64,000 bases of DNA from Clostridia bacterium (GTDB lineage: Bacteria; Bacillota; Clostridia; Oscillospirales; Acutalibacteraceae), in contig JAFXBG010000015.1 in the NCBI GenBank assembly GCA_017521925.1, positions 1 through 64,000 of the forward strand, read 5' to 3'. How positions within the stretch are numbered: the first letter of the stretch is position 1; the number at the start of each line of letters is the position of its first letter. Position numbers and translations under genes: made by a program. A model generated the notes under the pieces. It searched no databases, was not told the origin of the DNA, and saw only the letters and a list, made by a program, of their open reading frames with translations. This document shows positions 45,396-53,478 of the stretch, in pieces.

Positions 45396-46106
45396 GTGTT
45401 ATCCAAAGATGTTAAGGTCGAAATATACGGCTCACTCAGTGAAAAAAGCGGCGTATATTCAGGTTATATAACAAGCGGAGATGGCGAGGGACAGAGCGTT
45501 TATGTTCTTTCCCGCAGACCTGTGGGGGATTTTGCATATGGCATTGTTACTGCAGTTGTTAATCAGGGCAGTGCAAATGAAAAATATGTTGTAGCCCAGA
45601 AGCAGGAAATTATGTACGAGCCTGAAATAAGACAAAGGCTCAGTGCAGTAAAGTCCCTTAAGATTGATAGAATAAACTGCCTTTATGAAAAGTCTTGCGG
45701 AGCGGTTATTCTTTATAAGGAAAAAGGAGAGTCTGAGGCTAGTATTCTTCTGGTAAAAAATCAGAAAGGCAGATTCTGGAGCTTTCCTAAAGGCCACGTA
45801 GAGCTTTGGGAGAATGAAAAGGAAACTGCAGTAAGAGAGATTAAAGAAGAAACCGACCTTGATGTTGAAATCCTCGATAATTTCCGTGAGATATCAGACT
45901 ATTGCCCCTTTGGCAAAATCCGCAAAAGGGTTGTGTTTTTCCTTGCGGCCGCAAAAAGCAATAAGGTAAAAATTCAGGAGTCGGAAATTGAAAGCTATAC
46001 CTGGGTTAAGCTCAGCGAAGCAAAAAAGGTTTGCACCTATGAAAACGACTTAAGAGTTATTGACAAAGCAAGAGAGTATTACGAGGACCACCTTGCAAAA
46101 AATTAA
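45396..46106 (+). CDS. Nudix hydrolase with N-terminal pyrophosphatase-like domain
   Basis: A 236-residue protein. The C-terminal Nudix domain (about 95-236) has a perfect Nudix box, GHVELWENEKETAVREIKEETDL, and resembles Ap4A-type hydrolases. The first ~80 residues (GYITSGDGEGQSVYVLSRRPVGDF...GIVTAVVNQGSANEKYVVA) resemble the small family-I pyrophosphatase-like proteins of Firmicutes (GDGExQDxYILG...VIAIIHR...EDKWVVA), with several of the usual acidic residues lost. The start is GTG 45396, with AGAGGAGAG upstream; the next upstream candidate overlaps the previous gene. Confidence 0.83.
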   Translation: MLSKDVKVEIYGSLSEKSGVYSGYITSGDGEGQSVYVLSRRPVGDFAYGIVTAVVNQGSANEKYVVAQKQEIMYEPEIRQRLSAVKSLKIDRINCLYEKSCGAVILYKEKGESEASILLVKNQKGRFWSFPKGHVELWENEKETAVREIKEETDLDVEILDNFREISDYCPFGKIRKRVVFFLAAAKSNKVKIQESEIESYTWVKLSEAKKVCTYENDLRVIDKAREYYEDHLAKN

Positions 46107-46120
46107 GGCTTATAAAAAAC

Positions 46121-46156
46121 AAACCGTACATCGATTTTTACGATGTACGGTTTTTT
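46121..46156. terminator. Bidirectional terminator
   Basis: AACCGTACATCG / CGATGTACGGTT 12-bp stem with TTTTTT on the plus side, between the Nudix and CHAP genes. Confidence 0.88.
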
Positions 46157-46163
46157 GTATGCT

Positions 46164-48221
46164 TTAAGGAGTTGTAAAGGTATATACTTCGCTGTACTGA
46201 GGACCTACGTTGGTGGTATAGACATAGAACCTGTAGTAATAGGTGGTATTGGGAGTAAGTGCAGGAGCTTCGGCATTTGCACCTCCGCACTGAACCGTGC
46301 AGAAGGTGAGTATTGAGCCTGTTTTCCAACCTGCAACCTTTTCCATTTGTCCGCCCTCGGGTCTTATCATAAGTCCTATTTCGGTAAGCTTAGAGCAGTC
46401 AGCTGTTACATTACAGCCTAAAAGAGCAGAGGTGGATGTAAGATTTTTAATATACATTTCGTCAAAGGATATGGGGTTTTTAACCCATACTGCATAAAGG
46501 TGGATGCTGGCATCTTTGTCGTAAGATGTACCTGCGTGATATTCAACACCGCCTGTAGCAGAAGTTGACCAACCCATAAATACATAGCCTGCTCTTACAG
46601 GGTCAGAGGGCGAAAGAGTAACCGCTTTGCCAATTTCCTTTGTATGGCTTTGGGGAGTATACAAACCACCGTTGGCATCGTAGGAAATTGTGTAGTATTC
46701 GGTTTGCTTCCATACGGGAATAAGCTTGTAATATGTTTCTTTGCAGTTATCTTCAGTTATCCAATTGCTGCCCATAGATAAGTCGGAGGTTGGATAAAAC
46801 ATTCTGTATTCCAGACCGCTTTTTGTAATTTCGGCAAATGCTTTCCAACCATTGTTTTGGGCGGTAAAGTACTTTGCAGAGGTGCCCTGTGTAGCCTTGA
46901 ATATTTTGTAGCCTATAAGGGTATAGCCTTCTCGTTTGATTTCGGGGATTTTGATTTTCTCGCCGTATTTTACTGTAAAATCCTCGCTTTTTGAAAGCTT
47001 AAATACAAATTCATCCTGGAAGAATTTAAGGTGATTTGCCTCTATATATCCCATTGTGGATTTTCCGAAAACATCCATATAGTAAACGCTATACCAAAGC
47101 TCACCGGTGCGGTTTCTTACTGCAGAGTTAACTGCAACCGCTTTGCCGGCACCAATAGTTGTCAGAGTGTTGCTTTCACCGTTTTTGCCTACAGAATAGG
47201 GGGTAGAATGAATTTCTGTAATTCTCTTTGTATTGTAAACACCTGTTCTGCAGGTGCCTTTTCTGGAATATGGTGCTTCTCCGCAATGGCTGCAGTGATT
47301 GAATTTGTCATAGCTGTGACCGGTTTTGGGAAGGGTTATGGTTTCTATGTAAGCATCGCAGAGTGAGCAATGGCGGTCAGCCTTACCGTTTGCAGTGCAG
47401 GTGGCGGCAACAGATTGTTTTGAATATGTTGCAGAATGAGTACAGTATGCAGGGCGGACATATATCCTTCTGGTAGCATGCCCGTACATACAGTTTATAT
47501 TATTAGTTGCAACCTTAACGGTCTTTACCTTGTCGCCGGCGTTGCCCTCTATGGAATAGGTTGTATCTGTGGAAATAATACCAACGTGAGATTTTTGATT
47601 ACAGGTATCGCAAGCATAAAAAACAATATCACCGGGTTTTCTGTCTGCCTCATTTACAACTTTACCGCCGCGGCTGTTGATAAGGGTTTTGTACATACCG
47701 CCGCAGCCTGCATTAATGGGAATCAAATCTGTAACCCCTGCCTGATAAGCACACCAGGAAACAAAGGCTGCACACCAGGCTTTGTTATAATTGCTTACGG
47801 GATAAGTGGCGCCGCTTACGTTGCTGATTGAGCTTCGGTATTTGCTTATGTCGTCATTATTGTTGCAGCTGTAGTACCAGAAGTTATATTCGCAAACGTC
47901 AAGAACACCTGTGTAATTCTTATATACGCTGCCGCTTTTATAGCTTAAGTTCATTTTTCCGCCGGACTGATATCCGTCAAGGTCCTGATAAGTAGTGCCC
48001 TCAAGGTATCCTGCCTGGCTTTCTGCAATTTTTGCTATGTTAATAGCTTTATCGGCACCCAAATTGTTTCGGGCGTTCATAAGCTGAGTGTAATATTTAC
48101 TGCCTGAGTATGGAGCAGAAAAAGTATCTCTGCCGTTTACAGCCGAAGCATTAAGCAGGCTAAGCGGAATAATACCGACTATCATAACGGCAATAATCAG
48201 CACAGAAATCAAGCGTTTCAT
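46164..48221 (-). CDS. Secreted CHAP-domain cell-wall protein with InlB-type and fibronectin-like repeats
   Basis: A 685-residue secreted protein. Signal peptide about 1-28. A CHAP-like amidase/peptidase domain at about 55-260 has Cys150 (NKAWCAAFVSWCAYQAG) and His212 (KSHVGII). Then come Cys/His-rich segments of the HSATYSKQSVAATCTANG type, a beta-rich SH3-like region (about 325-400), a Listeria-Bacteroides/InlB B-type repeat (YDANGGLYTPQSHTKEIG, GYVFMGWSTSATGG) and a C-terminal fibronectin-like domain. It probably cleaves peptidoglycan cross-links. The start at 48221 follows AAGGGGGA. Confidence 0.85.
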   Translation of the reverse strand: MKRLISVLIIAVMIVGIIPLSLLNASAVNGRDTFSAPYSGSKYYTQLMNARNNLGADKAINIAKIAESQAGYLEGTTYQDLDGYQSGGKMNLSYKSGSVYKNYTGVLDVCEYNFWYYSCNNNDDISKYRSSISNVSGATYPVSNYNKAWCAAFVSWCAYQAGVTDLIPINAGCGGMYKTLINSRGGKVVNEADRKPGDIVFYACDTCNQKSHVGIISTDTTYSIEGNAGDKVKTVKVATNNINCMYGHATRRIYVRPAYCTHSATYSKQSVAATCTANGKADRHCSLCDAYIETITLPKTGHSYDKFNHCSHCGEAPYSRKGTCRTGVYNTKRITEIHSTPYSVGKNGESNTLTTIGAGKAVAVNSAVRNRTGELWYSVYYMDVFGKSTMGYIEANHLKFFQDEFVFKLSKSEDFTVKYGEKIKIPEIKREGYTLIGYKIFKATQGTSAKYFTAQNNGWKAFAEITKSGLEYRMFYPTSDLSMGSNWITEDNCKETYYKLIPVWKQTEYYTISYDANGGLYTPQSHTKEIGKAVTLSPSDPVRAGYVFMGWSTSATGGVEYHAGTSYDKDASIHLYAVWVKNPISFDEMYIKNLTSTSALLGCNVTADCSKLTEIGLMIRPEGGQMEKVAGWKTGSILTFCTVQCGGANAEAPALTPNTTYYYRFYVYTTNVGPQYSEVYTFTTP

Positions 48222-48310
48222 AAAAATCCCCCTTAAAAAATATATCCAATTCAATTATACTAAAAAGCGGTAAAAAAACAATTGTTTTTTATACTTAAAT
48301 GAATTTTGAT

Positions 48311-49564
48311 TTACAGCTCTATTTTTTCAGGAAATGCCTCTTTTCGCATAATACCCCACATTTTATCTATATAGGCAAGGGTGTAGTAGTTTTCGTAGTA
48401 ATGATAATAAAACGCACCCTTAAGGGTCATCTCAAAAACTCCGTTTTTATAGGTAACAAACCTAAGTGCTTTGGCAAGCATAAGCTCTTTGCCGTACATT
48501 TTCTTTAAAGGTATGCCAAAAAACTTTTCAAAATCTTTCTCGTTTACCTTGGTGCTGTAAGCTGTCCAGAAAAGGTAGTAAATCATACGTTGTCTTAAGG
48601 TGAATTTTATTGTAAGTGAAGTGGGCAAAAGTTTTTGGTCAATTCTTTTGCAGTATTCTTCTACAGAAAAGGTGTTTATCTTAAATCGATCTTTAAGAAG
48701 TGTAGTGGCAGAACATCCGAAGCCTAAGAAGTTATCTCTTGTCATAGAAGAATATTTTGCATTTTCGGCATTTGAGAATGTCCAGATAGAGTCTCTTGTA
48801 TAGCCTTTGAAATAGCAATAATTCGTAATTTGGTCCAGAAGCTTTCGTTTGTCCTTTTTTGCCATAGTTTTAACAGGGCTTTTGGTAAAGGTAAAGTCGA
48901 TAAAAGGGTAAATTGCAATGTGATTTGCACCAATACTGAAGGCTGTGTCGATATCTTCTTTTAAATCCTCAAAGCTCTGAGAAGGCAAAGCGAAAATAAA
49001 ATCCATAGAAACCGTTTCAAACTTAACCTTAGAAAGTACATCTTTAATGACTTGGGTGTTTACGGTTTTTCTGCCCAGAACGGACTGGAATTTTTCTGAA
49101 AAAGACTGAATTCCTATGCTTATTTTGGTAACACCTGCGTCCTTTAAGGTTTTAAGGGTAGCTTCGTTAACATTGTCGGGATGAAGCTCAACTCCAATAC
49201 CCTGGGTGATTACGAAATACTTATTCAGAGCATCGATAATTTCTTTAATTCTGTCCTTTGCCAGTGCAGGAGTACCGCCGCCGAAATAAAGGCTTGTGAC
49301 GGTTTTCTTGCTGCTTTGCATTTTACCAACCATATGTATTTCTCTGATGAGTGCGTCAATATATTTGTTGCACATTTCTTTTGAATAAACGGTTTTGCAG
49401 TAGGGGCAGAAGTTGCAGATACTTTTGCAAAAAGGAATGTGAACATAAAGCCCTAAGTTTTCGGCATCCTCATAAGAAAGTACCTTGTCGTATTCATTTG
49501 TAAAGGTAAAGGGTTTAAAGGAACGTGTCAGCCACATTCGGGTAAGATTTGTTATAATGCTCAT
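48311..49564 (-). CDS. Radical SAM protein, HemW/HemN-like
   Basis: A 417-residue radical SAM enzyme. The [4Fe-4S] motif is FCKSICNFC (Cx3Cx2C) inside VHIPFCKSICNFCPYC, as in HemW/oxygen-independent coproporphyrinogen III oxidase-like proteins, followed by YFGGGTPAL and VELHPDNV. It lies 8 bp after another radical SAM gene, with a weak RBS, so translation is probably coupled. HemW-like proteins may be heme chaperones, but no heme genes are nearby, and the sequence differs from standard HemW (YCDF is FCPY here). The true substrate is unknown. Confidence 0.8.
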   Translation of the reverse strand: MSIITNLTRMWLTRSFKPFTFTNEYDKVLSYEDAENLGLYVHIPFCKSICNFCPYCKTVYSKEMCNKYIDALIREIHMVGKMQSSKKTVTSLYFGGGTPALAKDRIKEIIDALNKYFVITQGIGVELHPDNVNEATLKTLKDAGVTKISIGIQSFSEKFQSVLGRKTVNTQVIKDVLSKVKFETVSMDFIFALPSQSFEDLKEDIDTAFSIGANHIAIYPFIDFTFTKSPVKTMAKKDKRKLLDQITNYCYFKGYTRDSIWTFSNAENAKYSSMTRDNFLGFGCSATTLLKDRFKINTFSVEEYCKRIDQKLLPTSLTIKFTLRQRMIYYLFWTAYSTKVNEKDFEKFFGIPLKKMYGKELMLAKALRFVTYKNGVFEMTLKGAFYYHYYENYYTLAYIDKMWGIMRKEAFPEKIEL

Positions 49565-49572
49565 AATGTTCT

Positions 49573-50475
49573 TTAAATGTATTTTAAATATGTTTTCAGC
49601 ATTTCAAAGATAATTCTCAGGTTTCCTCTGAAAAGCAGTGTATATTCTGCAACGAAAAAGTAACCGCACTCACGGCAAAGTCCTTCCACTTCAATACACC
49701 TTCCGCAAGTAGATATTTTGCCGTCTTCAATAACAACACATTGGTGGCAGGGAGTGGGGAAAGAGTTGTTTATGAGATATTTAAATGCACTTTTTAAATT
49801 GAAAACAGGTGCGCCCTCTTTTATCATTTCTTTTATAACGTCACAGCAAGCCGACTTTTCCTCTTTTGTAAGTGCCAACTCACAAGTATCAGGGTAAGGT
49901 GTATGAAAATTAAAGGATACCGCTCTTATGTTCTTGGTATCTCTGGCAGTAAGACATACGTCTTTTACTGTGTTTTTGTTAATCTGATTTATAGCCATAT
50001 AAAGGCAGATGTTGTCACAGGTTGCCTTATTTATATTTTCAATTATGGTGTCGTAAGTATTGCCGCGGATTATGTTGTGGCGTTCTCTGTCGCCGTCAAG
50101 ACTCAGCAAAATCAAGTCAGCCTCGGGCAAATCAATGGGAAATGTGCCGTTTGTAACTGTGTTTACAATTAAAAATCCCATCTCCTTTGCTTCAATAACC
50201 AAATCACGCAAAGTTTTTTCGCCGTCATTCCACATAAAGGTTTCTCCGCCGCAGAAAAACAGTATGCGTACACCCATATCGTAAAGAATCTGCATTTCTT
50301 TTTTTATCTGTGAATAGGGGTGAATCTTTGCTGTAATATTATTTACCGAGCAGTGTTTGCATTTTAAGTTGCATTTGTCGGTTAAAATAACGGTGCCGAG
50401 TATTGGTTTTTTCTGTCTTAGGAGAACGGTTTTAATACCGAAGCCTGCAAAATATAAAAATGAAGATAATTTCAT
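49573..50475 (-). CDS. Radical SAM protein with SPASM-like C-terminal cysteines
   Basis: A 300-residue radical SAM protein. The motif CNLKCKHC (about 35-42) binds the SAM [4Fe-4S] cluster; FCGGETF is the GGE motif. The C-terminus has paired cysteines (PCHQC, STCGRC, GLCRECGY) that could bind an auxiliary cluster, as in SPASM/twitch enzymes. It starts the two-gene radical SAM operon; RBS AAAAGGGG is upstream. No precursor peptide gene was found next to it. Function unknown. Confidence 0.8.
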   Translation of the reverse strand: MKLSSFLYFAGFGIKTVLLRQKKPILGTVILTDKCNLKCKHCSVNNITAKIHPYSQIKKEMQILYDMGVRILFFCGGETFMWNDGEKTLRDLVIEAKEMGFLIVNTVTNGTFPIDLPEADLILLSLDGDRERHNIIRGNTYDTIIENINKATCDNICLYMAINQINKNTVKDVCLTARDTKNIRAVSFNFHTPYPDTCELALTKEEKSACCDVIKEMIKEGAPVFNLKSAFKYLINNSFPTPCHQCVVIEDGKISTCGRCIEVEGLCRECGYFFVAEYTLLFRGNLRIIFEMLKTYLKYI

Positions 50476-50584
50476 AAAGCCACCCCTTTTCTGTTTTAGA
50501 TTATTTTACCATAAATGCTGTGCTGACTCAATAATTTTGTCGAAAGAGTCCGAACGGTTTTTCTATAAAATTAAGCCGTAGCTA

Positions 50585-50613
50585 TTGACAAACGGATTTT
50601 GGTGTGCTAAAAT
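50585..50613 (+). promoter_or_regulatory. Promoter of the initiator tRNA gene
   Basis: TTGACA (50585-50590), 17 bp, TAAAAT (50608-50613), 36 bp before the tRNA. Confidence 0.8.
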
Positions 50614-50649
50614 AATTATCGTTCCTCAAGGGGACAAACGTTTATATAT

Positions 50650-50727
50650 CGCGGAGTAGAGCAGCCTGGTTAGCTCGTCGGGCTCATAACCCGGAGGTCG
50701 TTGGTTCAAATCCTTCCTCCGCAACCA
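50650..50727 (+). tRNA. tRNA-fMet (initiator), anticodon CAT
   Basis: The sequence folds as a tRNA: acceptor CGCGGAG (50650-50656) with CTCCGCA, giving the C1-A72 mismatch typical of initiator tRNA; anticodon stem with three G-C pairs next to the loop CTCATAA (CAT at 50685-50687); an encoded CCA end (50725-50727). The T-stem reads GTTGG against CCTTC, so two central pairs are T-T mismatches. It has a strong promoter and a hairpin after it. Confidence 0.93.
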
Positions 50728-50735
50728 AATCAGAT

Positions 50736-50767
50736 ACCGCTGTTGATACAATCGTGTCAATAGCGGT
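50736..50767 (+). terminator. Terminator of the tRNA gene
   Basis: ACCGCTGTTGA / TCAATAGCGGT stem (one G-U pair) followed by a T-rich region, 9 bp after CCA. Confidence 0.75.
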
Positions 50768-50826
50768 TTCGTCGTTTTATCGTTAAATTATAGCGAAAAT
50801 ATAAGTAAATAAGCCAAGAATAAAAA

Positions 50827-50890
50827 ACAAGCGTTGCAGTTTGAAGGAGTAAATTGATACTCCCCCTCAGCTACAACGCTTTTTTGTTGT
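50827..50890. repeat. GCGTTGC hairpin repeat, copy 1
   Basis: AACAAGCGTTGCAG ... TACAACGCTTTTTTGTT with an inner GGAGTA/TACTCC hairpin. Almost the same sequence returns at 52114-52178 and, shorter, at 54146-54200. It also ends in a T6 tract and may act as a terminator. It belongs to a direct repeat that continues to about 50955 (GCCGGTAAA...AATAAAC.TATCGTTAAA). Confidence 0.75.
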
Positions 50891-51072
50891 GTTTTTTTGT
50901 GTGATTTTGTATTAAAGCCGGTAAATCCAATAAACCTATCGTTAAATAATCAGTTATAGACTTTCTTGAGTTAGGTTGATATAATTGTTTTATAATGATA
51001 CAACGGACATGGTTGTAAATATTGTAATATTAAACACAGCAAAACCCTTAAGATTTAAAGCATAATGGTTTT

Positions 51073-51292
51073 TTATGCTTCTATCTCACTCCCATTCTTA
51101 AAGTGAAATACAACACTTCCGTCTGCATTTACTGTGACTTTATCTACTGTTGTGTGCCAAAGGGTCGGGAGTCCATTTGTGAGGTTGAGGGTGTCGAGCT
51201 CTTTGAGGGCGAAGAGGAAGGCGTTGAGGGTGTCTGCCTGACAGAGCCTGTGTTCTCGCTTCCCCGATAAAATTTCATATCGGCTGTAAACT
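51073..51292 (-). pseudogene. Serine-recombinase C-terminal fragment 1
   Basis: The minus strand carries an open reading without start codon that ends at 51073 and reads YEILSGKREHRLCQADTLNA..., LPTLWHTTVDKVTVNADG and SVVFHFKNGSEIEA-stop. VDxVTVxxDGxxxFxFKNG is the usual C-terminal end of large serine recombinases. Only about 72 residues remain; the catalytic domain is missing. It is 60-70% alike to fragment 2 at 52231-52500 and lies upstream of the ZIP gene on the other strand. Confidence 0.65.
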
Positions 51293-51353
51293 GCTTATAG
51301 TACACAGGTATTTTAAATGCGATTTGTAGTAAACTACTCAAGAGGAGGAGTAT

Positions 51354-52106
51354 ATGAGAGTTGTATTTCTTGCCGCAATCGGTGTCGGTACCGCTACGGT
51401 GTTTGGTTCTTTGCTGGGGTTCTGTTTCAAAAACATATCACATAAGTTTTCTGATATTGTTCTGTCTTTTGCTGCGGGAGTTATGCTTTCAGCTTCAATT
51501 TTGGGGCTGATATTACCTTCACTTGAGTATGGTGGTAAATACGGAATTCTAATAACCATAGCAGGCATTTTTGTCGGAGCGATATGTCTTAATCTGATAG
51601 ACAAACTGGTTCCTCATCTGCACAGACTCACAGGAATAAGTACAGAATATAAACCAAATGCAAACACCAACAAAGTATTGTTGTTTGTTATTGCTATTGC
51701 TATTCACAATCTTCCTGAAGGTATCGCAGCAGGTGTGGGCTTTGGTTCTGAGGATTTATCTCAGGCACTTATAATTGCAGGAGGTATTGCTCTGCAAAAC
51801 ATCCCTGAAGGTATGGTTATCATCGGTCCTATGCTATCAGCAAAAATCAAACCATCAAGAACCTTCATACTTGCAGCTATTACAGGTTTTGTAGAAGTTA
51901 TCGGGACACTGATCGGATACTTTGCGGTTAGCATTTCCACTGCAATACTACCATTTGCTCTGAGTTTTGCCGGAGGAACAATGCTCTATATTATCAGCGA
52001 TGAAATGATACCCGAAACTCATGCTCATGGCAACGAGAGAGCTTCTACGTATGCCTTGCTAATTGGCTTTTGTTTAATGCTTTTAACGGATACTATCTTA
52101 AGTTGA
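51354..52106 (+). CDS. ZIP family divalent metal (zinc) transporter
   Basis: A 250-residue membrane protein with about eight TM segments. The metal-site helices are clear: AIAIHNLPEGIAAGVGF (HNxPEG) and GIALQNIPEGMVIIGPM. The cytoplasmic loop lacks a long His-rich region. ZIP proteins import Zn2+ or related ions, and the bacterial GufA/ZupT type is closest. The start has AGGAGGAG upstream. The gene lies between two direct copies of a recombinase remnant, in an island downstream of tRNA-fMet, so it may have been brought in. Confidence 0.92.
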   Translation: MRVVFLAAIGVGTATVFGSLLGFCFKNISHKFSDIVLSFAAGVMLSASILGLILPSLEYGGKYGILITIAGIFVGAICLNLIDKLVPHLHRLTGISTEYKPNANTNKVLLFVIAIAIHNLPEGIAAGVGFGSEDLSQALIIAGGIALQNIPEGMVIIGPMLSAKIKPSRTFILAAITGFVEVIGTLIGYFAVSISTAILPFALSFAGGTMLYIISDEMIPETHAHGNERASTYALLIGFCLMLLTDTILS

Positions 52107-52113
52107 ATATAAA

Positions 52114-52178
52114 AAACAAGCGTTGCAGTTTGAAGGAGTAAATCTATGTTCTCCCTCATCCGCAACGCTTTTTTGTTG
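52114..52178. repeat. GCGTTGC hairpin repeat, copy 2
   Basis: Nearly identical to copy 1 (50827-50890): AACAAGCGTTGCAGTTTGAAG, then GCAACGCTTTTTTGTTG. The similarity continues to about 52236. It ends the ZIP gene and is downstream of recombinase fragment 2 on the minus strand. Confidence 0.75.
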
Positions 52179-52230
52179 TGTAAAAATATGTGGTTTTGTA
52201 ATGAGGCCGGTAAAAACAATAAACTTATCG

Positions 52231-52521
52231 TTAAAAGATAGATTTTGTATCAACAAATTGGAATCTGCGGGATAGCCACCCGCAGGGCAACTCAACCTCA
52301 CTACCGTTCTTGTAGCTGAATACAACACTTCCGTCTGCATTTACTGTGACTTTATCTACTGTAGTATGCCAGAGGGTGGGTGACCATTTGAGGTTGAGGA
52401 TGTCGAGTTCATTCAGGGCAAAGAGGAAGGCACTAAGTGCATCTGCCTGATATAGTCTGCGTTCTCGCTGCCCCGATAAAATTTCATAGTGCTTTTGGCT
52501 TTTGGTGGAAATATTTGACAC
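52231..52521 (-). pseudogene. Serine-recombinase C-terminal fragment 2 with a fused repeat end
   Basis: A 96-codon minus-strand frame starting at a GTG with no good RBS. Residues about 10-75 match fragment 1 (HYEILSGQRERRLYQADALSAFLFALNEL, TLWHTTVDKVTVNADGSVVF) and are a serine-recombinase C-terminus. The expected ending KNGSEVE is followed by LPCGWLSRRFQFVDTKSIF, which is not recombinase sequence; it is encoded by a partial copy of the dispersed hairpin element (52266-52290) and neighbouring sequence. Probably not a functional gene. Confidence 0.6.
52266..52290 (-). repeat. Partial dispersed hairpin element, copy E
   Basis: On the minus strand TTGCCC-TGCGGGT-GGCTA-TCCCGCA is the right-hand third of the element, almost identical to copy D (61482-61506). 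The left two thirds are missing; the break falls at the join with the recombinase fragment. Confidence 0.7.
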
Positions 52522-52570
52522 TTAGAGATTATAAAGTTACAATATATACACCAAATCTAGGGAGAATAGT

Positions 52571-53389
52571 ATGAATAACATTATCGAAATAACAGATTTT
52601 AATGCTCCTGAGCTGGATGTATATGCAAGGCTTACCGAAGCTCAGTTATTTAACAAAGAATTTCCGGAAAAAGGTTTGTTTGTAGCAGAAAGCCCAAAGG
52701 TGATAGAGCGTGCTCTTGACGCAGGATACGAACCTGTTTCCTGCCTTACGGAGAAAAGGCATATAGGTGGTGAAAACAAGCACGTCCTTGCAAGGATGAA
52801 CCATATTCCCGTATTTTGTGCGGAGCTTGATGTTCTTACTCAGCTTACAGGATTTAAGCTCACCCGGGGTATGCTCTGTGCTATGAAACGAAAGCCACCC
52901 TCTGACCCAAAAGAAATCTGCAAAGGGAAAAGCAGAATCGTTATACTGGACAAGGTTATGAATCCAACCAACGTGGGTGCAATAATCCGTTCAGCCGCTG
53001 CTCTTGGAATGGACGCGGTTCTACTTACCAGAGGTTGCTCTGACCCGCTTTACAGACGTGCCGCAAGAGTTAGTATGGGTACAGTATTTCAGATTGAATG
53101 GGCCTTTTTAGCTGACGACAATCTTGATGATATTAAGGCTATGGGATTCAAGACCGTTGCCATGGCGCTTAAGGATAATTCTCTTTCTATAAGCGACTCA
53201 AGGTTTGCAAAAGAGGAAAAACTGGCCATTGTTATGGGAACAGAAGGTGACGGACTTGCAGATGAAACCATAGACAACTGCGATTACACCGTGAAGATAC
53301 CAATGTATCACGGTGTTGATTCGCTCAATGTTGCCGCCGCATCAGCAGTAGCTTTCTATGAGCTTGGCAGAAAACATATTGATGCCTGA
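52571..53389 (+). CDS. TrmH/SpoU-family RNA 2'-O-methyltransferase
   Basis: A 272-residue SPOUT methyltransferase that uses SAM. The three family motifs are present: MNPTNVGAIIRSAAALGMD (motif 1, about 138), VMGTEGDGL (motif 2, about 222) and VKIPMYHGVDSLNVAAASAVAFYE (motif 3, about 240-265), which form the knotted SAM site. The N-terminal ~110 residues are the RNA-binding SpoU substrate domain. The target (a 2'-OH in rRNA or tRNA) is not determinable. RBS AGGGAGAA is upstream. Confidence 0.92.
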   Translation: MNNIIEITDFNAPELDVYARLTEAQLFNKEFPEKGLFVAESPKVIERALDAGYEPVSCLTEKRHIGGENKHVLARMNHIPVFCAELDVLTQLTGFKLTRGMLCAMKRKPPSDPKEICKGKSRIVILDKVMNPTNVGAIIRSAAALGMDAVLLTRGCSDPLYRRAARVSMGTVFQIEWAFLADDNLDDIKAMGFKTVAMALKDNSLSISDSRFAKEEKLAIVMGTEGDGLADETIDNCDYTVKIPMYHGVDSLNVAAASAVAFYELGRKHIDA

Positions 53390-53478
53390 ATCGGGTCAAT
53401 TTGCCAAATCGGATATCAGTGTTTGAAAATCGCAGGCCGTTGGTTTGTTTTGACCGGTTCTTTGGCAAGCTTAAAATG

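Noticed and set aside
51144-51341. Minus-strand frame of 65 codons near the ZIP gene
   Set aside because: It is out of frame with the recombinase-like sequence, which continues in another frame to a normal stop at 51073.
52231-52521. Genuine small gene
   Set aside because: It matches a recombinase C-terminus, has no good RBS, and its last residues come from a repeat element, so it is treated as a remnant.
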